A stretch of 64,000 nucleotides of DNA from Clostridium sp. K13 (GTDB lineage: Bacteria > Bacillota > Clostridia > Clostridiales > Clostridiaceae), in assembly GCF_019734195.1 (NCBI RefSeq), contig NZ_JAASHM010000008.1, positions 1 to 64,000 on the forward strand, written 5' to 3'. A program made the translations under genes and the position numbers. The notes below the pieces were generated by a model. The model saw only the letters and a program-made list of their open reading frames with translations, had not been told where the DNA came from and ran no database searches. Shown here piece after piece: positions 1-8,357 of this stretch. Each line of letters opens with the position of its first letter. The stretch's first letter is position 1.

Positions 1-39
1 CAATGTGAATTATTAGCTAGAAGTGCAGCATAAAAAAGT

Positions 40-687
40 TTGACTTTTTGTGTCCAAAATATTGACATAAGACCAGTATTAGAAACTAAAAATAATGGTA
101 ATGCAACTGGAAATGTATACTTTTGTCCAAATAAATCTTGTAAAAAGATAAAGCCTTTAAAGGCTAATATATTACATGATTCATTCTTTAAATTATTAGC
201 TATTGATATTACTGGATTAATTAATTCTAATAAAAATAAATATAATGAGTTATTTGATAATTATGTTAATCTTTTTAATGCCAAAAATAAATCTATAAAA
301 ACAGAAATTGATATAATAAATAACTCTCTTAATGAAAAAAATTTATTATATAACCAAGGTATTGAAAAATTAAACTATTTTAATGCTCAAAATCTCCAAA
401 TCAAAACAAAAAATGCTTTTTTAATTACAGCTATTAACAATAGACTTGTGTCTCTTAAATCTGATATAGAAATCCTAAAAGCTGAATTAGACGTAAAGCA
501 AAAAAATGCTGATAGTGTACTTATTGATAAAACTTCTTTTGCTAATAAACTTTTATCATTTAATAATTTAATATTAGACCTTGATGATAGTCTACAATCT
601 AGAAGATTATTCAGAATATTACTTCTAGATACATTTGATTCTCTTTACATTAATGAGAATTTAGAAATAACAATAGTTTTAAAATAA
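40..687 (+). pseudogene. C-terminal fragment of a large serine recombinase (probable remnant)
   Basis: This frame starts at a TTG and encodes about 215 residues. The early part resembles the zinc-ribbon region of large serine recombinases (YFCPNKSCKK near residues 27-36), and the rest is a Lys/Asn/Leu-rich, coiled-coil-like tail, the usual end of this family. The same frame is open from base 1 and is stopped by TAA at 31-33, just before this fragment, so a longer recombinase gene to the left appears to be interrupted. The first CxxC of the ribbon also looks damaged (CVQN). No ribosome binding site precedes the TTG. It could instead be a short independent protein. The family call rests on the ribbon pattern and on the intact recombinase next door. 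Confidence 0.5.
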
Positions 688-752
688 TTTGCTATTTTTT
701 GCTTCCCTACTGCATATACTTTATTGATAGTATTTGTATTCTGGGGGGAAAC

Positions 753-926
753 ATGGCAAATCAATATCCAAAAGTAAATCTTTTTATCGAAAACACAGAT
801 AACTATGATGAAGATATTTTATCGAAATTTCTTACTTTATCTGTTGCTAATCAAATAATAACAACACTTCCTAATGATAAAGAATTACTAAATTATTTTA
901 TTGAGGAGGTGAAGAAAGAGTTATAA
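753..926 (+). CDS. Small protein (57 aa) between recombinase genes
   Basis: The ATG at 753 follows a very strong ribosome binding site (GGGGGG at 743-748), which is why I prefer it over an upstream TTG at 699. The 57-residue product is acidic in the middle (NTDNYDEDI) and ends in EEVKKEL, with no membrane segment or cysteine. I do not recognise a family. It lies 19 bp before the complete serine recombinase and shares its orientation and style of ribosome binding site, so the two are probably co-expressed. By analogy with other serine-integrase elements it could be a recombination accessory protein, but that is inference from position only. Confidence 0.6.
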   Translation: MANQYPKVNLFIENTDNYDEDILSKFLTLSVANQIITTLPNDKELLNYFIEEVKKEL

Positions 927-945
927 CTGTGGGGGGGATACTCTT

Positions 946-2553
946 GTGAGTAAGGCTGCAATTTATGCTAGAAAATCTAAAGCTACTGAAAAAGGGGCTT
1001 CAGTTGAAAACCAAATTAATAAATGTAAAGCCCATCTAAATAACCTCGATATAACTGATGTTTTAATTTATAAAGATGATGGCTTTTCTGGTAAAGATAC
1101 TGATAGACCTGCATTTATTCAAATGATGAAAGATGCCAAAAATAAAAAATTTACAACATTAATTTGTTATAAATTTGACCGTGTAAGTAGAAATGTATCA
1201 GATTTCTCAAATCTAGTTGATGAACTTACTGAGCTCGGTATTTCATTTATTTCATTAAGTGAGCAATTTGATACCTCTACTCCAATAGGTAAAGCTATGA
1301 TGAACATTTGCAGCGTATTTAGTCAGCTCGAACGAGAAACTACTTGCTTAAGAGTTACTGATAATATGTATGCATTAGCTGAAAGTGGATATTGGCTAGG
1401 AGGTGAATGCCCAACTGGATATAAAAGCAAGAGAGTCTTCTATACAGATTCATCAGGAAAACAAAAAAGTTATTCAGTACTTGAACCAATATCTGAGGAA
1501 GTTAAATTAGTTAAATTAATTTTTGAAAAGTATTTATTCTTTGGAAGCTTAAGCAAACTTGAAAAACATATGTTATCAAATAATATTAAGACCAAAAGGA
1601 ATAAAGATTTTAGTAAAACATCATTAAGCTCTATCTTAAGAAATCCTGCTTATGTTAAAGCTGATAAAAATGTATTTAAATACTTTAAATCCTTAAAAAT
1701 AAATACCTTTGGCAATCCTGATGACTTACATGGAGTTCTTATCTATAAAAAACATAAAGGTAAAAAAGGTAAAACTCATGATATATCTGAATGGATATAC
1801 TCAATCTCATCACACGAAGGAATAATAGCTGCTGAAGATTGGCTTAATGTTCAAAAGATGCTTGATTCAAATAAATCTAGAGCTCCTGCTCTAGGATGTA
1901 GTAACACAGCTTTACTATCTGGCTTAGTTACTTGTGCTAAATGCAATAAACCTATGAGAGTTGCTTATGGTACTAAAATTCCTAATTCAAATAATAAGAG
2001 ATTTTATTATATGTGTACCTTAAAGCATAACTCTGGCAAAACTAGATGTGATTCTAGAAATGTTAATGGAATAGATTTAGATACCATTGTAATAAATAAA
2101 ATAAAAGAATTATCTACAAATAAGAAAATTCTTTTAAATGAATTACTAGCCCATAGTAAATCTATAGATTCATCTTTTGAAAACTCATATTATGATTCTA
2201 TCAATAAGGAAATAGAATCAAATAATGTAAGCATAAATAACTTATTAAGTAATATATCTTTAACAACTGATGAGGATATAGTAAAAATATTTTTAGAGAA
2301 AATATCTGCACTTAAAGAAAAAAATAAGGAGCTCAATGCTAAACTTACTGAACTAAATGGTGAAATTGCTTCACATAAAAAACTTTTAAATAATAGCACT
2401 AAATTAATTGAGCGTTTAAAAAACATTTCCAAATATATAGACACAGCTACTAATGAAGAAAAGAAAAAACTTATTTCTAGTGTTATTGAAAGAGTCTATG
2501 TAAATGGAGATACAGGTGCAGTTAATATAAAATTTAAGCAACCTGATAATTAA
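946..2553 (+). CDS. Large serine recombinase (site-specific integrase/excisionase)
   Basis: This 535-residue protein has the complete layout of the large serine recombinases. The N-terminal resolvase domain (about 3-150) carries the catalytic serine at position 11 in YARKS, and a recombinase DNA-binding domain follows (about 155-285). The zinc ribbon has Cys330, Cys333, Cys357 and Cys368. A long coiled coil (about 390-510) then leads to a short C-terminus. The GTG start at 946 follows a GGGGGGG site. The protein would catalyse integration and excision of the element carrying it. It reads toward the element/manC junction 70-90 bp downstream, the usual position of such a gene beside its attachment site. 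Orientation and length fit ICE or prophage integrases; which kind of element cannot be decided because the rest lies outside the window. Confidence 0.93.
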   Translation: MSKAAIYARKSKATEKGASVENQINKCKAHLNNLDITDVLIYKDDGFSGKDTDRPAFIQMMKDAKNKKFTTLICYKFDRVSRNVSDFSNLVDELTELGISFISLSEQFDTSTPIGKAMMNICSVFSQLERETTCLRVTDNMYALAESGYWLGGECPTGYKSKRVFYTDSSGKQKSYSVLEPISEEVKLVKLIFEKYLFFGSLSKLEKHMLSNNIKTKRNKDFSKTSLSSILRNPAYVKADKNVFKYFKSLKINTFGNPDDLHGVLIYKKHKGKKGKTHDISEWIYSISSHEGIIAAEDWLNVQKMLDSNKSRAPALGCSNTALLSGLVTCAKCNKPMRVAYGTKIPNSNNKRFYYMCTLKHNSGKTRCDSRNVNGIDLDTIVINKIKELSTNKKILLNELLAHSKSIDSSFENSYYDSINKEIESNNVSINNLLSNISLTTDEDIVKIFLEKISALKEKNKELNAKLTELNGEIASHKKLLNNSTKLIERLKNISKYIDTATNEEKKKLISSVIERVYVNGDTGAVNIKFKQPDN

Positions 2554-2590
2554 ATCAGATTGCTAATACAAAATACATAGGAGGCTAAAA

Positions 2591-2674
2591 ATGTATACCA
2601 ATGATAACAATTTAGAAATTTTAGCATCGCAATATAGTAGCGAGAGCATCTGCCCTAAAAACAAACATACCTGA
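2591..2674 (+). CDS. Short ORF with strong RBS running across the element/manC junction
   Basis: An ATG at 2591 is preceded by AGGAGG (2579-2584), and the frame reads 27 codons before stopping at TGA 2672-2674. Its last part runs antisense through the truncated manC gene. A strong ribosome binding site on so short a frame suggests that this is the 5' end of an element gene cut by integration. In the circular form the frame would continue into the other end of the element. The peptide resembles nothing I know. Whether it is translated in the integrated state is unknown. Confidence 0.4.
   Translation: MYTNDNNLEILASQYSSESICPKNKHT
2600..2645. other. Probable attachment-site junction (element end inside manC)
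   Basis: The manC reading frame is recognisable on the minus strand up to about 2640 (GMFVFRAD followed by a few plausible residues) and then ends at a TAG at 2621. The sequence from 946 to about 2600 belongs to the recombinase module. The switch between the two marks one end (attL or attR) of an integrated element, with the other end and the missing manC 3' part expected to the left of base 1. The exact core dinucleotide cannot be fixed from one junction. Confidence 0.55.
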
Positions 2675-3256
2675 ATTCCATAAATAAGTTCCCTTTAACA
2701 CGAAGTCTTTAGCTACTTCAATATTAGGTTTTTCAGTAAACCTTGCAATTTTATATGCTTGTGATGCAGAGGCTATCCTATCTCCCATTTCAATATAACC
2801 ATAACCAGTTTCTGCTCTTGTTGGAGTAATTCCTATTGTAACTATTCCTCTACGTCTATTAGCTATTTCAATAGCTTCTGATAGTGTATCTAAATAATCC
2901 TTTTGACCTTCAATATGATGATCAGAAGGTAAAACCACCATTACCGCATCATTATCTTTTTTTAATAACTTAATAGCTGATAGCCCTATACAAGTAGCAG
3001 TTTCTTTATTTGCTGGTTCAGTAAATATATTTTCAGAATTAACGTCTGATAACTCACCTCTTATTTTTTCTAAATAATCCTTGTTAGTTACCACATAAAT
3101 ATTATCCTTCTTAATTAAAGGAGTAATTCTTTCAACTGTATTTACTAAAAAGCTTTTATTATTAATAACCTTTAAAAATTGTTTAGGTTGATTTGCCCTT
3201 GATAAAGGATATAGCCTTGTACCTTTTCCTCCAGCTAAAATTAGCGCGTATATCAC
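2621..3256 (-). pseudogene. manC: Mannose-1-phosphate guanylyltransferase, C-terminally truncated by element insertion
   Basis: The protein begins with the nucleotidyltransferase signature LILAGGKGTRLYPLSR, then QPKQFL, and contains LPSDHHIEG and the FTEKP/LWNSGMF region typical of GDP-mannose pyrophosphorylases. These enzymes make GDP-mannose from GTP and mannose-1-phosphate. Only about 211 residues remain, whereas single-domain members have around 350, so the distal part of the sugar-binding region and the C-terminal beta-helix are missing. The frame ends beside the recombinase module. I place the start at the GTG at 3256, because GGAGTGG lies 5-6 bases upstream; an in-frame GTG at 3271 overlaps that site. 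The truncated protein is probably inactive unless the element excises. Confidence 0.8.
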
Positions 3257-3325
3257 AAAATTCCACTCCACGTAGTACTATGATTTATTATATGTGTGCT
3301 TTTTGCCAATTGTGAAATCATAATA

Positions 3326-4702
3326 TTATTTCATTATCTTCTTTAAAATATTTATTTTTTCTTTATAAGGTGCAAATCTTATATTAAATTCTACAAATGT
3401 CCCTCTTTTCATTACTGACCTTTTATGGGTAAAAGTATCAAAACTCGCTTTACCATGATAATTTCCAACACCACTATTTCCTACTCCACCAAATGGTAGA
3501 TTTCCATTAGCAACATGAATTATAGTATCATTTATAGTTACTCCTCCAGAAGTGGTAGCCCTTAAAATATAATTAATATTTTTCTTACTTTCTGAAAAAT
3601 AATATAAAGCTAATGGCTTTTCTCTTCTATTAATAAAATCTATTATATTTTCTATATTATCAAATTCTATAACTGGTAATATAGGCCCAAATATTTCTTC
3701 AGTCATTACAGCTGAATTAACATCAGTATTAACTAATATTGTAGGTTCCATATATAACTCTAAATCATCAAAACTACCGCCATAATATACTTCACCATCT
3801 TTAATATAATTACTTAATCTAGTTAATGAATTGTTATTAACTATACGTGGGTAGTCTGGACTAGTTTTAATTTCTTCCCCAAATTGCTTATGTATTTCAC
3901 TAATAATTAACTTTAATAATTTTTCTTTAATATTTTTATGAACACATAAATAATCAGGTGCAACACAAGTCTGGCCTGCATTTAAAAACTTTCCCCAAAC
4001 TATTCTTTTAGCTGCAAGTTCAAGTTTTGCATCACTATCTACTATGCATGGACTTTTCCCACCTAGTTCAAGTGTTATAGGCGTTAGGTTTTTAGCTGCT
4101 TTTTCCATAATTATTTTTCCAACTCTAACACTACCAGTAAAGAATATATAATCAAATGGGAATTCTAACAAATACGAAACTGCTTCTTTTCCTTCTAAAG
4201 GACTGACTACTTTTAAGTACTCTTCTTCAAAATTCTCATTAATAATTTCTTCTAATAATATTGATATATTTTTTGTATTTTCTGATGGCTTTATTATAGC
4301 TGTATTACCAGCAGAAATAGCCCCAATTAATGGAGCTATTACTAATTGGAAAGGATAATTAAAAGGCCCTATAATTAGGGTTACACCATAAGGCTCCTTA
4401 TATACATAACTTTTAGAAGGATAATATATTATTGATGATTTCTTTCTTTCTCTCCTTGCCCACTTTTTAATATTTTTTATATGAACATTAATCTCATCAT
4501 ATACAATTCCAATTTCAGTTGCATAACTTTCAAAATTAGATTTTCCTAAATCCTTATTTAACGCTTCTAAAATTTTATTTTCATTTACCTTAATTACTTC
4601 TTTTAATTTTCTTAAATTATCTATTCTAAAATTAATATCATTAGTTTTTCCTAAATAAAAAAATTCCTTTTGCTTATTAAATACTGATTTTATGTCATTC
4701 AT
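3326..4702 (-). CDS. NAD(P)-dependent aldehyde dehydrogenase (class 3-like)
   Basis: The 458-residue product is a compact aldehyde dehydrogenase of the ALDH3/fatty-aldehyde type. It shows the cofactor-domain sequence IGPFNYPFQL, the FTGS motif, the ELGGKSP motif with its catalytic-base glutamate, and the nucleophilic cysteine at about residue 246 in NAGQTCVAPDY. Near the C-terminus are PFGGVGNSG and the FTHKRSV stretch typical of this group. It oxidises aldehydes to carboxylic acids; the substrate is not predictable. The gene stands alone, upstream in transcription of the broken manC, with only a modest ribosome binding site (AGAGG) before the ATG. Confidence 0.92.
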   Translation of the reverse strand: MNDIKSVFNKQKEFFYLGKTNDINFRIDNLRKLKEVIKVNENKILEALNKDLGKSNFESYATEIGIVYDEINVHIKNIKKWARRERKKSSIIYYPSKSYVYKEPYGVTLIIGPFNYPFQLVIAPLIGAISAGNTAIIKPSENTKNISILLEEIINENFEEEYLKVVSPLEGKEAVSYLLEFPFDYIFFTGSVRVGKIIMEKAAKNLTPITLELGGKSPCIVDSDAKLELAAKRIVWGKFLNAGQTCVAPDYLCVHKNIKEKLLKLIISEIHKQFGEEIKTSPDYPRIVNNNSLTRLSNYIKDGEVYYGGSFDDLELYMEPTILVNTDVNSAVMTEEIFGPILPVIEFDNIENIIDFINRREKPLALYYFSESKKNINYILRATTSGGVTINDTIIHVANGNLPFGGVGNSGVGNYHGKASFDTFTHKRSVMKRGTFVEFNIRFAPYKEKINILKKIMK

Positions 4703-4732
4703 ATCCTAAACCTCTTATTTTGAAAATTTATA

Positions 4733-5461
4733 TTATATTTTACCATAATTAAAATTTCCTTCAAGAAGCTTATTAGAAATAATAAACTCTGATATACCTG
4801 ATGCATATGGTGCTATTTCATATAATCCAAAATAAACTACAAGAGTACCATTTTTTATATAGAAATTTTGATTATCATTTATTCCATTAAATCCATCCTT
4901 ACCAGTAAAATATCTATCCGGATCCTTACTTATCTGTCTACTTATTTCATTGTTAATTACATCTTTATAATTGAAATTTTCCTTAAAAATATCTTTTATC
5001 TGCAATTCTTTACCACTTAATTTTTCTATATTATAAGAAATTCTATTGGTTATACCATGAGCTCCTCCTGAAAACTGATAGTAATCTATATAAAAGCTAA
5101 TTATATCTGAATTATTAGTAACCTTATATCTAGCATATAATTGATATGATATTAATGGTGCAGAGGTATCTTTAAAGTATTCATCTGCAATTTCTTTAAC
5201 TTCATTAATCCAATTTTCTGTCCACTTTACAATCTTATTATTAATTACCTCTTGTTGATTTTCATTTTCCATACCCTTTATTTGTGGAATGACTACATTA
5301 ATATCTAAATAGTTATTTTTAGATTTATATACTTTATCCACAATTTGAACATTAGTTTTATCTTTATTTAATTCACTAGTTTTCAACATAGCCTGTGGAT
5401 AACTTAAATTACTTATCAACAATACTAATACTACTAAAAACCACATTTTTAGCCACTTCAT
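4733..5461 (-). CDS. Secreted/anchored DUF4163-DUF3298 protein (RsiV/PdaC-like ectodomain)
   Basis: A hydrophobic N-terminus (about residues 5-22) directs the 242-residue protein to or across the membrane. The body matches the DUF4163 + DUF3298 pair found in RsiV and in PdaC-type proteins. The signs are a central YYQFSGGAHG motif, then YNIEKLSGKEL...IKDIF, and near the end VVYFGLYEIAPYASG. In RsiV this fold binds lysozyme, but here there is no N-terminal anti-sigma domain and no sigma factor gene nearby. The role is therefore open: an extracytoplasmic wall-related or ligand-binding function. A strong GAGGAGGG site precedes the ATG. The first part of the gene contains two perfect DnaA boxes. 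Confidence 0.8.
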   Translation of the reverse strand: MKWLKMWFLVVLVLLISNLSYPQAMLKTSELNKDKTNVQIVDKVYKSKNNYLDINVVIPQIKGMENENQQEVINNKIVKWTENWINEVKEIADEYFKDTSAPLISYQLYARYKVTNNSDIISFYIDYYQFSGGAHGITNRISYNIEKLSGKELQIKDIFKENFNYKDVINNEISRQISKDPDRYFTGKDGFNGINDNQNFYIKNGTLVVYFGLYEIAPYASGISEFIISNKLLEGNFNYGKI

Positions 5462-5667
5462 AAAATATCCCTCCTCTATATTCGCTAAAATTTACATTTA
5501 TTTTATTATTATCTACAATAAAGGTAATAATTATTAACTTACCTATCAACATTTTTTTAACAAGTTATCCACAGGTTACTGTGGATTATGTGTGTAACCT
5601 CTATTTTTTGTTAATTTTATAAATATATTTCATATTTATATTTTATTTCATATCGATTTTATCCACA
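5334..5667. promoter_or_regulatory. Cluster of four perfect DnaA boxes
   Basis: The 9-mer TTATCCACA occurs exactly at 5334-5342, 5565-5573 and 5659-5667, and its complement TGTGGATAA occurs at 5394-5402. A one-mismatch copy lies at 5580-5588 (TGTGGATTA). Elsewhere in the window I found the perfect 9-mer only singly (21604-21612 and 52903-52911). The cluster covers the 5' end and upstream region of the DUF3298 gene. DnaA-box clusters outside oriC are known in Bacillus, where they titrate DnaA or control genes. Function here is inferred, and no oriC genes are nearby. Confidence 0.6.
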
Positions 5668-5721
5668 GCCTATATATAGTATTAATAAAATCCCTATAAT
5701 CTAAACCCTAAATATAAAAAT

Positions 5722-5771
5722 AAACCATAATACAATAATAAATTTATTTTTATCACTGTATTATGGTTTCA
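5722..5771 (-). terminator. Hairpin terminator downstream of the pseudouridine synthase gene
   Basis: An inverted repeat (AAACCATAATACA with its complement, separated by about 22 bases) lies just after the stop of the rluF-like gene in its direction of reading. It is the only notable structure in 5668-5788. Confidence 0.55.
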
Positions 5772-5788
5772 ATTAAATATTTATTCAA

Positions 5789-6574
5789 TTATTCTTCTTC
5801 ATCAACCTCTTTTGTTTTTCCTGATGTTGATATTAGGTTATTTAATCCTTTTAACTCTTTATAAGTTAAATCTCTCCATTCACCCATTCTTAATTCACCT
5901 AGATTTATATTCATAATTCTAATTCTTTTTAGCTTTACAACTTCATATCCTAATGCTTCACACATTCTTCTTATCTGTCTATTTAAACCTTGTGTTAATA
6001 TTATTCTAAAGGTATTATTACCTTCTTTTTTAACATAACACTTCTTAGTAACTTGCCCTAATATTTTAATTCCATTACTCATCCTTCTTACGAATTCTTC
6101 ATTTATAGGCTTATTTACAGTTACTATATATTCTTTTTCATGATTGTTTCCAGCTCTTAATATCTTATTAACTATATCTCCATCATTAGTCATTAATATT
6201 AACCCTTGAGAGTCTTTATCAAGCCTTCCTATTGGAAATATTCTTTTTTTATGATTTACAAAATCAACTATATTTCCTTTAACCTTATGCTCTGTTGTAC
6301 AAGTAATTCCTACTGGTTTGTTTAATACTATATAAACTAAATCTTCTTCTTTAGAAATTAACTTACCATTTACTTTAACTATTTGACCTTTTGATACTTT
6401 AGTTCCCATAGTAGCTTTAATGCCATCAATAGTTACTACTCCACTTTCTATTAACTTATCTGCCTCTCTTCTTGAACAAAAGCCCGATTCACTTATATAC
6501 TTATTTAATCTAACCGTATCTCCTCTATCGTTATGAACAATTACATTTTTATTTTTTATCGACTTTTGTTTCAT
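5789..6574 (-). CDS. rluF: 23S rRNA pseudouridine synthase, RluF/RluB family
   Basis: The 261-residue enzyme has an S4 RNA-binding domain (about 20-70; [17 protein letters not shown]) and then the RsuA/RluB-type catalytic domain. The [10 protein letters not shown] motif carries the catalytic aspartate at about residue 119, and [18 protein letters not shown] is the family's second signature. The [12 protein letters not shown] stretch and the short C-terminus fit the RluF subgroup, which modifies U2604 of 23S rRNA. Exact site specificity is inferred from the family. AGGAAGG precedes the ATG. It is followed by its own hairpin and appears monocistronic. Confidence 0.85.
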   Translation of the reverse strand: MKQKSIKNKNVIVHNDRGDTVRLNKYISESGFCSRREADKLIESGVVTIDGIKATMGTKVSKGQIVKVNGKLISKEEDLVYIVLNKPVGITCTTEHKVKGNIVDFVNHKKRIFPIGRLDKDSQGLILMTNDGDIVNKILRAGNNHEKEYIVTVNKPINEEFVRRMSNGIKILGQVTKKCYVKKEGNNTFRIILTQGLNRQIRRMCEALGYEVVKLKRIRIMNINLGELRMGEWRDLTYKELKGLNNLISTSGKTKEVDEEE

Positions 6575-6632
6575 ATTTACCTTCCTTTGTTTCGTTTAAC
6601 TTTTAATTTAATTATTGATTTACTACTCTTAC

Positions 6633-7625
6633 TTAATTTAATTTATGTTCAGATCCTGAATTATTAAATCTCACTTTTAAATCTTTTTTATAAATAAAAT
6701 CTGCTGTTTCATCAAGACTATTATGTTTTAAAGCTTTCCCAGTAATTGTTACAACTATTCCTGAACTCTTTATCATTTCATTTTCATTAGCATACTCTAT
6801 AATTTTACATATAGCTTTATCAACATTATTATCTAAAACACTAGTTTCTTCAATTAATACTTTTCCCTTTTCAGTAGATGAGCTAATATTTAAAACCCTA
6901 TTAAATCCGTTTATTTCTAATCTAATCTGTGAAGTAGTTTCTACTACTACAGTACTAACAACATTATTATATTTATATATTACAGATAAAATAAAAATTA
7001 ATGTAAAAACAGATATAATAGATATATATAATTTATAATCTTTTAAACTCTTTTTTTCTATTGCTTTTATTTCTTCACCGTTAGAATAATACTCTTTTAT
7101 TTTTAACTTCTTAAACTCACCAAGAGAAGTCATAACAATAGCATTTTTTTTATTGCTTTCTAAAACAACTCCACTAACTCCTATTTTTTCTTCATATTCA
7201 ATTATATCTTTTCCTAAATCTTCATCAGTATTTTCAACTATTTGAATATAATCTTGTAAATTTTTATAATTTGGATTTCCAAATATTAATATATATGCAA
7301 TTATATATTCCCTATACTTTTGAATATATTTTTTATCAACTCTAGTTAATATATGTAAAGCATCAACTGGAATATCTTCTTTATTTATAAAATCATCATA
7401 TAATTCAATATTACTAGTTAGAAACATAGCTATATTTAATAACTCATTTCTAGTTGAATAACTTACATTATCTTTAACTAAATCTCTTATTAAAACTTTA
7501 TATTTCAATAATTCTGAAGCAAGTGTTGTTATTTGTTGATTTCTTGATTCTATTATTTCATCACTGATTAATATTAATGGTTTTATTGAAGAAAATCTGT
7601 ATTTATTATTATGAAACTTGTCCAT
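6633..7625 (-). CDS. SigI C-terminal domain fused to RsgI-like anti-sigma/transmembrane protein
   Basis: The 330-residue protein combines parts that are normally separate. Residues about 35-130 align well with the C-terminal (region 4-like) half of sigma-I factors: LLKYKVLIRDLVKD, then IPVDALHILTRVDKKYIQKYREYIIAYILI and a YKNLQDYI end. In B. subtilis SigI the matching part is SFKELLENSPKH...SRKTIERNRKYIIA. Residues about 150-195 match the RsgI N-terminal anti-sigma domain (GVVLESNKKNAIVMTSLGEFKKL). A transmembrane segment (about 198-219) and an extracytoplasmic RsgI-like domain follow. The sigma core-binding region 2 is absent. GGAGG precedes the ATG. It lies 15 bp downstream of the sortase gene, so the two form one operon. 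A membrane-tethered DNA-binding or titration role is an inference. Confidence 0.75.
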   Translation of the reverse strand: MDKFHNNKYRFSSIKPLILISDEIIESRNQQITTLASELLKYKVLIRDLVKDNVSYSTRNELLNIAMFLTSNIELYDDFINKEDIPVDALHILTRVDKKYIQKYREYIIAYILIFGNPNYKNLQDYIQIVENTDEDLGKDIIEYEEKIGVSGVVLESNKKNAIVMTSLGEFKKLKIKEYYSNGEEIKAIEKKSLKDYKLYISIISVFTLIFILSVIYKYNNVVSTVVVETTSQIRLEINGFNRVLNISSSTEKGKVLIEETSVLDNNVDKAICKIIEYANENEMIKSSGIVVTITGKALKHNSLDETADFIYKKDLKVRFNNSGSEHKLN

Positions 7626-7640
7626 TTAATCCTCCAACCC

Positions 7641-8231
7641 TTACAAGTCTTCTTTTCCTATTAATTTTCCTGTTACTATTACTCTTCTTTTAGATCCTAT
7701 AGTACATGTTACTAAAGTCATTTTTTCATAATCTGCCTCTTCTAAAACTTCAACTTGGTCTGGGTCTACTATAAAGCTATTATCTACTTCATATGTGTAC
7801 CTTCCATCTTTAGTAGTAACGATTACTTCATCACCAACCTTAACCTTATATAAATTTATAAAAGCATCTGTATAGTCTGAAACTCTATGTCCTGCTACTG
7901 CAAAATTACCTACTTGTCCTGGCATTGCTGACTCTGGAAATCTACCTAAAAAATATTTAATTACATCTTCTGTAATTCCATCAACTACTGGTTGTTTTAA
8001 TTTAATTGATGGTATTTCCATAATAGCTACTGGCGTATAACCGTTTATTGGCTCTAAGCTTACTGGTTCACTACTATCTGAATTTTTCGCTTCTGCAAGT
8101 TGACTTTCAAACACTTCTAGCAATTCATTTTGCTTATTAGATGTAACTATCTTTTTATAAGCTACATTACCTATTATTCCTACTCCTATAAGTATTAATA
8201 TAACTCCAACTACTCTTCTGAATTTTCCCAC
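7641..8231 (-). CDS. srtD: Class D sortase
   Basis: Sortases are membrane transpeptidases that join LPxTG-type proteins to the cell wall. This 196-residue protein has an N-terminal membrane anchor (about 8-25) and the sortase fold. The catalytic histidine is at about residue 115 in AVAGHRV, the cysteine at about 176 in TLVTCT, and an arginine lies in SKRRVIV. The IPSIKLKQPVVDG opening and overall length fit class D. I start at the GTG at 8231 because GGGGTGG lies 5-6 bases upstream; a GTG at 8240 overlaps that site. The gene precedes and is probably cotranscribed with the SigI/RsgI fusion gene. No sortase substrate gene is visible in the window. Confidence 0.88.
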   Translation of the reverse strand: MGKFRRVVGVILILIGVGIIGNVAYKKIVTSNKQNELLEVFESQLAEAKNSDSSEPVSLEPINGYTPVAIMEIPSIKLKQPVVDGITEDVIKYFLGRFPESAMPGQVGNFAVAGHRVSDYTDAFINLYKVKVGDEVIVTTKDGRYTYEVDNSFIVDPDQVEVLEEADYEKMTLVTCTIGSKRRVIVTGKLIGKEDL

Positions 8232-8357
8232 TGAATCCACCCCTAATTAATATTATTTTTTTAAATTTGTACATATATATTTTTTTATACATATATTATA
8301 ACATAAAGCATTAAAAAAACATTAATACATTTTAATGTAAATTATATGGGGGAGTTT

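Noticed and set aside
2190-2444. Minus-strand ORF of 84 codons
   Set aside because: It lies entirely antisense within the coiled-coil part of the serine recombinase gene and has no ribosome binding site.
5334-5667. Chromosomal replication origin
   Set aside because: DnaA boxes are clustered, but no dnaA, dnaN or other origin-linked gene is nearby and no clear unwinding element was identified.
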